From Deltaproteobacteria bacterium (GTDB lineage Bacteria > Desulfobacterota > Desulfomonilia > UBA1062), in NCBI GenBank assembly GCA_016929755.1, contig JAFGIF010000146.1:1-44699 (forward strand): a stretch of 44,699 bases of DNA, in the 5' to 3' direction. Positions 38,511-44,699 of this stretch are shown here, in pieces (position 1 is the stretch's first letter; every line of letters starts with the position of its first letter). A program made the position numbers and the translations under genes. The notes below the pieces were generated by a model, which worked only from the letters and a program-made list of their open reading frames with translations, ran no database searches and had not been told where the DNA came from.

Positions 38511-39223
38511 TGATTTTCCTGCGCCCGAGTGAGCTTTATACCTGTAAGCGGCAGGGGTGACACGCCGCTGAAACTGATGTCTTTTTCTCTCTGCCTGAAG
38601 GTCAGGGTAACCTTGACCCGTGAGGGAAGTGTAAGGCTTTCATCCAAATCCCATTCTTCGCTCTCCTGGGACCTATCATCATAATAGATGATCTCCAGCG
38701 CTACTACATCCTCGGCTATTTCCATGGCATTACCGGCTTCGGTAATACCGTAATGGGGAGTGCAATCTTCCCGTCGCATGAGGAAAAACAAGTCCTGTTT
38801 TTCCTCCATTTCCTTCAGATAATACCCCACCTCACACAAACTGCCGGTTTTCTGGCTCAATCCTATGTCACAGGTGGTGGTGAAAAAAATACTGTCAATG
38901 TTGGCCTCGTTGTTGGTCTCGTTGCGACCAACAAAACGATACAATGAAATTTCATCATCCGTCATCTCCCGTGCGTCGGCAGGAATATAGGCACAGCTGA
39001 TATCTTTGATAATACGATCCATTACTATGCGTACCATCTGATACACCTCTCGCTGGTACTTCACGGATTCAATCGCCCGATGAGACTGGTAAAACGTAGA
39101 GGTTACAATCGTAATTACAATAGCGGCTATTGCAACAGCCAGCAATATTTCCAAAAGGGTAAACCCCTTAAAATGACGAAAGGTAGGTGATGAACTGTGT
39201 TTCAAAACTGCTCTTTTCTCCAC
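38507..39223 (-). CDS. gspJ: Type II secretion system minor pseudopilin GspJ
   Basis: 238 aa; prepilin motif GFTLLEILLAVAIAAIVITIV; start may be a downstream TTG. Confidence 0.88.
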   Translation of the reverse strand: MEKRAVLKHSSSPTFRHFKGFTLLEILLAVAIAAIVITIVTSTFYQSHRAIESVKYQREVYQMVRIVMDRIIKDISCAYIPADAREMTDDEISLYRFVGRNETNNEANIDSIFFTTTCDIGLSQKTGSLCEVGYYLKEMEEKQDLFFLMRREDCTPHYGITEAGNAMEIAEDVVALEIIYYDDRSQESEEWDLDESLTLPSRVKVTLTFRQREKDISFSGVSPLPLTGIKLTRAQENQ

Positions 39224-39557
39224 CCCAGTTTATGTTCAAGGTGTATTTATAATATCCATCAAGCGGGGTGAGTTCGATGGTTTCCTTATACGTGTAGCCC
39301 TCAAAAAACCCTTCGGTATCTTTTCCAAAATCCCCCTCGTTGCTGTCTGTGCTAACCGGGTCGCCAGAGGATATCAGCTCGGCAATGTGCTCTTGTGCCA
39401 GAAGGGTTGCTGTAGTTATGAACTTTGACCTCATTGCCATGTTGATCCCCTGATTTTCCGCCTGGAGAAGCCACACAAAGGTAATGCTCAAAATTACCAG
39501 GGCAATCAGCACCTCCAGAAGCGTAAAACCTTTTTTAGCCATAGGAAATCTCCACAA
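39168..39557 (-). CDS. gspI: Type II secretion system minor pseudopilin GspI
   Basis: 129 aa; KKGFTLLEVLIALVILSITFVWLLQAENQGINMAMRSKFITTATLLAQEHIAEL. Confidence 0.9.
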   Translation of the reverse strand: MWRFPMAKKGFTLLEVLIALVILSITFVWLLQAENQGINMAMRSKFITTATLLAQEHIAELISSGDPVSTDSNEGDFGKDTEGFFEGYTYKETIELTPLDGYYKYTLNINWGGEKSSFETQFITYLSSF

Positions 39558-40041
39558 AATGATCGTACACTCTGAAGTTACCGGAAAAAGGCTTGATTAC
39601 AAGGGTGTAGGTCTTGCCATAACCGGCCTCCAGGTAGATTATTCCCTGTTCGACTAATCCTTCCGGTGTAATACGCAGATCAAGTTCCCCCTCCTGCTTG
39701 GGAATCTGGTAAGGAGTCTTTATTTTTTTGATGATAACGCCTTCAGGAAGGGTCCTTTCCTTGAGCATTTCAGGAATGACGCCTGAGCTTTCCGGTTTCA
39801 GATAGATCCCGATCGAAGATTGGTCGATATCGAAATGTACCAGATAGGTCTTGTGCTGGGTAATTGCCCAAGACCTGGCCAATTGAATCATGGTCCCCAT
39901 ATCACGGGTCACCCGGTCCATGTTCGAGGAAAACAGCCCCCCGAAAAGCGAGGGACCGATATAGCCTAAGGTAATACTGATAATAACCAGAACAATCACC
40001 AGTTCGAGAAGCGTAAATCCTCTACCGCTGCTGTTCTTCAA
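39535..40041 (-). CDS. gspH: Type II secretion system minor pseudopilin GspH
   Basis: 168 aa; GRGFTLLELVIVLVIISITLGYIGPSLFG. Confidence 0.88.
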   Translation of the reverse strand: MKNSSGRGFTLLELVIVLVIISITLGYIGPSLFGGLFSSNMDRVTRDMGTMIQLARSWAITQHKTYLVHFDIDQSSIGIYLKPESSGVIPEMLKERTLPEGVIIKKIKTPYQIPKQEGELDLRITPEGLVEQGIIYLEAGYGKTYTLVIKPFSGNFRVYDHFVEISYG

Positions 40042-40474
40042 CGTCCCAGTTCCCTATATCGGCATTCTTGCCATCCCCACCGGGCTGTCCGTCAGCCCCA
40101 TAGGAAAACAGATCAAAACTGTTGGAATTGTGTACACCGGGATAGAGATAAACAAATTCATTGCCCCAGGCATCTTTTGGTACACTACTCTTTTCCAGAT
40201 AACCTTCTTCTCGCCAATCAGAAGGAATGTTGCCCACGGTTGGTTTCGCAACAAGCGCTCTTAAGCCCTGTTCGGTAGAGGGATAATCCTGATTATCGAT
40301 ACGATAGATATTCAACGCATTTTCCAGTGCTTTTATCTGAATCATGGCCTGCGTCCGCCGGGCTTCTTCAGGCCGACCCATGATCTGAGTTCCGACATAG
40401 GTGGCAAGGATGCCCAGAATCACGATTACGATCAAGAGTTCAATAAGGGTAAATCCCTTTTCATTCATGGTCAC
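40022..40474 (-). CDS. gspG: Type II secretion system major pseudopilin GspG
   Basis: 150 aa; EKGFTLIELLIVIVILGILATYVGTQIMGRPEEARRTQAMIQIKALENALNIYRIDNQDYPSTEQGLRALV. Confidence 0.97.
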   Translation of the reverse strand: MTMNEKGFTLIELLIVIVILGILATYVGTQIMGRPEEARRTQAMIQIKALENALNIYRIDNQDYPSTEQGLRALVAKPTVGNIPSDWREEGYLEKSSVPKDAWGNEFVYLYPGVHNSNSFDLFSYGADGQPGGDGKNADIGNWDVEEQQR

Positions 40475-40489
40475 ACTCCTTAGTTTTTC

Positions 40490-41713
40490 CTAACGTATTA
40501 TCTGACTGATCTGCAACATGGGGAAAAGGATTGATATCACAACGAACGCGACCGAGACTCCCATAATGAGAATCATAAACGGTTCAAGCACCGAGGTGAG
40601 TCCTGCTACGCTTGTCTCAACTTCTTCTTCATAAGCATCAGCCACTCGAAGCAACATATCCTCCAGTTTCCCGCTTTTCTCGCCAACGCTGATCATATGG
40701 ATTAAAATCGGCGGAAATTCGCCGGACTTTTTCAGGGGAGCTGCAATGCTGGATCCATCCATTACCTCTGCAATCGAATCTTCTACGGCGGATTCCATCA
40801 CTTTGTTCTGTACTACCGATGCCACTATACTCAAGGATTCCAGAATCGGTACCCCGGAAGCCAGTAAAGTACCCAGCGTCCTGGCAAATCTGGCCACAGA
40901 TATCTTTTTATACACCGATCCGTACAGAGGTATCTTCATCTTGATCCGATCGAATTTCATTGAACCACTCTCGGTTCTTTTCCAGCGCACAATAGCATAT
41001 ATGATACTTATGCATGCCAGAAGAACAATCCACCAGGCTGTAATAAAAAAATCGCTCAGAGCAATCAGCATACGTGTCGGCAAGGGTAGAACCTGATTCA
41101 TACTCTCAAAAATGGTGATCACCTTCGGCACGATCGAAGTTAACAGATAGATTAGAACCACACTGCATACACAGAATAACAGAATCGGATATATCATGGC
41201 AGCAACAATCTTCGATCTCAGACGGTGCTGCCCCTCCATGAATTCTGCCAGTCTCAGAAGAACGATATCCAGGGCACCGCTCACCTCTCCCGAACGCACC
41301 ATATTCACATATAGATCCGGGAATGTTCTTTTATGCTGGGACAAGGCATCCGCAAAGGAAGATCCTTCATTTACTGAATCTCGCACCTGGGCAATTGTCT
41401 TTTTGAGCACTGTTGAATCGGTCTGCTCATACAGGGCATTGAGGGCATCCACCAGAGGTATCGCCGCTGCAATCAGGGTTGAAAGCTGCCTGGTCATGAC
41501 AGTAATATCTTCGGAGCCAATTTTTCCAAAAAGTTCCTTCAGCGATATATCCCATAACCTTGCAGTATCTGCGGCAATTTCTTCAGAGATGGACTTTACG
41601 AATATTCCCTGGGAGCGAAGCTTTAATTTGGCTTCCCGCAAGGACAATGCATCCACCATGCCCTTGGTATCCTTGCCTTTTTCTGTATACCCATTCCAGG
41701 TATATACTGCCAA
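40490..41713 (-). CDS. gspF: Type II secretion system inner membrane protein GspF
   Basis: 407 aa; two T2SSF repeats (MTRQLSTLIAAAIPLVDALNAL; ARFARTLGTLLASGVPILESLSIV). Confidence 0.97.
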   Translation of the reverse strand: MAVYTWNGYTEKGKDTKGMVDALSLREAKLKLRSQGIFVKSISEEIAADTARLWDISLKELFGKIGSEDITVMTRQLSTLIAAAIPLVDALNALYEQTDSTVLKKTIAQVRDSVNEGSSFADALSQHKRTFPDLYVNMVRSGEVSGALDIVLLRLAEFMEGQHRLRSKIVAAMIYPILLFCVCSVVLIYLLTSIVPKVITIFESMNQVLPLPTRMLIALSDFFITAWWIVLLACISIIYAIVRWKRTESGSMKFDRIKMKIPLYGSVYKKISVARFARTLGTLLASGVPILESLSIVASVVQNKVMESAVEDSIAEVMDGSSIAAPLKKSGEFPPILIHMISVGEKSGKLEDMLLRVADAYEEEVETSVAGLTSVLEPFMILIMGVSVAFVVISILFPMLQISQIIR

Positions 41714-41723
41714 TTACTCCTCC

Positions 41724-42671
41724 TTACTGGGTAGAATCTTCGCCGTTGTCCGGTGCAGCTTCCTCTGTGTTTCCCGATTGGTTGTCGACGTCTTCGGTAA
41801 AATGCTCTTCGTTTATACTGATGGTAATTTCCTGTTTGATCTTGGCTTTAAGTTGTTCCAGAGCATCTTCCATGCTTTCTTGTTTCAAAATCCGCTCAAT
41901 AGAACTTTTGACTTCAGAGAGTTCTTTGACTGTGGCCGGCTTTTTATCCTGAACCTGAATGATATGAAAACCGAATGAACTCTTCACCACATCGCTGATC
42001 TCATCCTTTTCCATTTCGAATGCAGCCTTTTCAAAAACCGGGTCCATCCTACCTTTGGATATCCAGCCCAGATCACCGCCCTTCTTTGCAGAAGGACACT
42101 TTGACAAAGTTTTGGCCAGTTCCGCAAAATCCTCGCCCTTTTGGATACGCCCCAGCACATCAACTGCTTCTTCTTGAGTGTCCACAAGAATATGTCGAAC
42201 TTTGATCCTGAGCGGGGTGGAAAACTTATCCGTATTATCGTTATAATACGCTGTTATCTCATCTTCTTCGACTGCGGCATTTTCAGTTACATCCGCCTCA
42301 AGCTCTTTGGCCAGTATCTGATCAATCAGATATTCGATTTTGAGCTTGACTTCAGGCTTAGCGTCTAATCCCCTTTTGCGCGCTTCCCAGGCAAGCATCT
42401 TGACATCCACCAGTCGCTCCAGAACTTCTTTTTGAACCTTGGGAGATTTATAACGTTCCCGGTACTGTTCAGGAACATTAGCAAGCAGAGCATCCAAGTC
42501 AGAGTCGAGAATCACCGCATCGCCAACTCTGGCGACAACATGCTGATCGTCAACTGCCTTAGATGTCTGAAGAGTATCTGATGCTTCCTTGGTCTTTGGG
42601 CCTTCCTGTGCTTGTGTGCAGCAGCAAAGAATGAACATCGATGCCAGCAATAGTACAACTATCTGTTTCAA
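41724..42671 (-). CDS. PpiC/SurA-type peptidyl-prolyl isomerase lipoprotein
   Basis: ORF to 42734; TTG start at 42671 preceded by GGGAGG gives lipoprotein signal MKQIVVLLLASMFILCCC; parvulin core LRIKVRHILVDTQEEAVDVLGRIQKGEDFAELAKTLSKCPSAKKGGDLGWISKG. Confidence 0.88.
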   Translation of the reverse strand: MKQIVVLLLASMFILCCCTQAQEGPKTKEASDTLQTSKAVDDQHVVARVGDAVILDSDLDALLANVPEQYRERYKSPKVQKEVLERLVDVKMLAWEARKRGLDAKPEVKLKIEYLIDQILAKELEADVTENAAVEEDEITAYYNDNTDKFSTPLRIKVRHILVDTQEEAVDVLGRIQKGEDFAELAKTLSKCPSAKKGGDLGWISKGRMDPVFEKAAFEMEKDEISDVVKSSFGFHIIQVQDKKPATVKELSEVKSSIERILKQESMEDALEQLKAKIKQEITISINEEHFTEDVDNQSGNTEEAAPDNGEDSTQ

Positions 42672-42769
42672 AACAACCTCCCTTGAATGATTAGTCTTAG
42701 TAATATCTAGTGCTTCATGGCAGAATAGCACCATTGCCTGTAGCTGTCACTAGCAATTAACCCGCATCA

Positions 42770-43462
42770 TCACACCCTCCACGAGACAATAACAAGCATT
42801 ACGCCGTTTGAAATATAGATACTGGCGGCCTCGGATATGATCCGGTTGCTTACCCCGTAGGGATTACCGATTTCCATGACTGCATCGTGAAGCTCATAGG
42901 CGAATCCTTTCATTCTGATACCATCAACTCTTTGGGTAAATGGCAGGAATGAAACGGTTCGGCCGCTCATGCCACGAAAAACATGGTTTTTTTCAAGTAA
43001 AAATATCTGCTGATTGTTGGTAATCATGTACGCCTTGAGACCAGCGAGTAATGCCATATAAAGCAGATGCACGTTTGCCAGCACATGATCGAGTCTGTCT
43101 CCCGTACCGGCCATAATCTCGATCTCTTGCGCTCCCCTGCCGATTGCCTCCCCGAGCGCTATCTGGGTGTCGGTCTGGTCTTTTTCCGGAGCAAAGCACA
43201 GCATTTCCACATTGTGTCGCGACAACTCCACAAGCACCTCTTCGGGTACGGAATCCATGTCACCCACTACAAGATGCGGAACAACGTCGGACTCTACGCA
43301 GTACAGGGCACCCTTGTCAGCGGCGATAACCATCGCGGCCTTGGATGCATGTTCTCTCAGAAGATCCTTCTGCGGCCTTTCGCCTCCGCTTACAATCAGA
43401 TACATAGCACTCATATCGTCACTTAAACCGGTTAATAACCTAGGAATCAAGCCCTGCATCAT
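42770..43462 (-). CDS. Thiamine diphosphokinase
   Basis: AADKGALYCVESDVVPHLVVGDMDSVPEE, EKDQTDTQIAL, GTGDRLDHVLANVH; start may be an internal ATG (43414 or 43405). Confidence 0.9.
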   Translation of the reverse strand: MMQGLIPRLLTGLSDDMSAMYLIVSGGERPQKDLLREHASKAAMVIAADKGALYCVESDVVPHLVVGDMDSVPEEVLVELSRHNVEMLCFAPEKDQTDTQIALGEAIGRGAQEIEIMAGTGDRLDHVLANVHLLYMALLAGLKAYMITNNQQIFLLEKNHVFRGMSGRTVSFLPFTQRVDGIRMKGFAYELHDAVMEIGNPYGVSNRIISEAASIYISNGVMLVIVSWRV

Positions 43463-44699
43463 AATGCCAGGACAAGGACTCCTGTTAGCACAATGACTCC
43501 ACCCAAGGTTGCCAGCCAGGTCGGATAGGTCGCATTTTTAAAAAACAGAACAGGATTCCAACTTGTCTCCTGGATGATTCGTGCCTGTGGAATCTGATAG
43601 ACCAGGGGAATATCCGGAATTCCATTGGCATCAATATCCTCAAAACTTCCGGCAAATGCCAGGAATGCCTCCCACTGTTTGAGCTCCTGAATCCCTGCAG
43701 TCACGGGATCAGTGTCAACGATGGCATCGCGCAGATCATTGATCGGATCACCGTTTTTATCCTTGGGTACAATTGTCAGGATACCCCAGGTAAAATCTCC
43801 GATCAGTTTCAAAAACGTGGTATTATAGATATTCCCTCCCACCTTGTACAAGGTGGGATTGCTCTTGGAGGTATCCAGCTTTTCATAGCCTTGCTTATCA
43901 TCACCCAGGTATATATCCACTACCCGGTCAAAGATTACTCTGTTGGGATTATAACGGAATTTCAGACCGGACACCTGAAGAAAGTAATCGCTGCCTTTCA
44001 TTGGATACACACTGGTTAGGATTTCCAGGGCCTTTTTGATCTCGTGGGGATACAGATATACACTTACCAGCGGGTAGCCCGGAGTTTCATCCATCATCCC
44101 GACTCCCAGGGGAACAACCCTGAAAAGATCACACACAGCAAGCATTCCGGTCTCGCCTTTAAGAATATTGTCTCGTATGACTCCGTTGGATTCGAAGGCC
44201 ACGGCGGTTCTTTCTTTGGGATCTTCTGCAGGACCCTGCTGATATGAATCTATTGACCAGCGTATCGAATCAGCCACCAGATTGCCCAGATTGGAATCAG
44301 CCTCCTTCAGTGTAAGATCAAATCTGGTCTGGGCAATTATCTGATCAAAGGTAAAACCTTTGGAGTTAAGGATCGTGCGTGATATCAACTCTCTGGCCTC
44401 ATCAACCATTGTCTGAATATGCCTGTCGCCGACAATTGAATCATTGATTTCGATCTGCTCATAGGCTTGAAAGTGAGATGTAGTATCCTCAATGGAAAGT
44501 TTCAGAACACCCACGTAGCGCCCGTAAGCTCCTGCCTGCACAATAATAGTATCTTCCACGATCATAGGCTCGCGCAGCAGTGTATGGGTATGAGCGCTGA
44601 TGATGACATCGATGCCGTCTACATTCTTGGCGAGCCGCACATCCTCTCCTGCTTTCTTTTCGGAACTATCAAGCCCGCTGTGTGAAAGACAGATGACAA
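43459..44699 (-). CDS. 5'-nucleotidase/metallophosphoesterase (UshA-like), C-terminal part with TM tail (runs off right edge)
   Basis: Frame stays open past the track's GTG at 44640 to the edge (VICLSHSGLDSSEKKAGEDVRLAKNVDGIDVIISAHTHTLLREP); 5'-nucleotidase C-domain; C-terminal hydrophobic tail ATLGGVIVLTGVLVLAL. Confidence 0.9.
   Translation of the reverse strand, partial: VICLSHSGLDSSEKKAGEDVRLAKNVDGIDVIISAHTHTLLREPMIVEDTIIVQAGAYGRYVGVLKLSIEDTTSHFQAYEQIEINDSIVGDRHIQTMVDEARELISRTILNSKGFTFDQIIAQTRFDLTLKEADSNLGNLVADSIRWSIDSYQQGPAEDPKERTAVAFESNGVIRDNILKGETGMLAVCDLFRVVPLGVGMMDETPGYPLVSVYLYPHEIKKALEILTSVYPMKGSDYFLQVSGLKFRYNPNRVIFDRVVDIYLGDDKQGYEKLDTSKSNPTLYKVGGNIYNTTFLKLIGDFTWGILTIVPKDKNGDPINDLRDAIVDTDPVTAGIQELKQWEAFLAFAGSFEDIDANGIPDIPLVYQIPQARIIQETSWNPVLFFKNATYPTWLATLGGVIVLTGVLVLAL

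Noticed and set aside
1-44699. CRISPR arrays, tRNA/rRNA genes, IS elements, prophage or known defense genes
   Set aside because: Read for these; no repeat-spacer pattern, cloverleaf or transposase/integrase motif was recognised.

Overview
The window is a gene-dense chromosomal segment. Gene content and protein style suggest a Desulfobacterota-like (deltaproteobacterial) motile anaerobe; this lineage call is an inference from family resemblance, not a search. It holds about 47 supported CDSs and no CRISPR, rRNA, tRNA or mobile element that I could support.

Left to right:
- the N-terminal part of a PHP/EndoQ-like protein (runs off the left edge and is absent from the ORF track)
- an oligopeptide ABC cassette (SBP plus two permeases, no ATPases)
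- PpiD-like foldase
- tungstate ABC transporter wtpABC
- CheY-like regulator
- SNase-like nuclease plus a secreted alpha/beta hydrolase
- a thiolase-fold/OB-fold (DUF35) pair with an XRE-cupin regulator and a divergent isovaleryl-CoA-dehydrogenase-like gene
- a REC-HisKA protein
- mutS
- two flagellar operons (motA, two motB-like genes, fliLMNOPQR; and fliK-flgD-flgE)
- MFS transporter
- a phosphoribosyltransferase overlapping a PAS-GGDEF cyclase
- a type II secretion operon (gspF to gspN) preceded by a lipoprotein PPIase, thiamine pyrophosphokinase and a 5'-nucleotidase-like gene (runs off the right edge)

Most second-look-worthy points:
- a MotB paralog whose TM proton-carrying Asp is Ser
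- a thiolase-fold protein lacking the nucleophilic Cys next to its DUF35 partner
- a FliM_N-like motif in the FliN extension
- two near-consensus sigma-54 promoters driving the flagellar operons
- the phosphoribosyltransferase/diguanylate cyclase coupling

I did not find a clear, wholly new multi-gene system.
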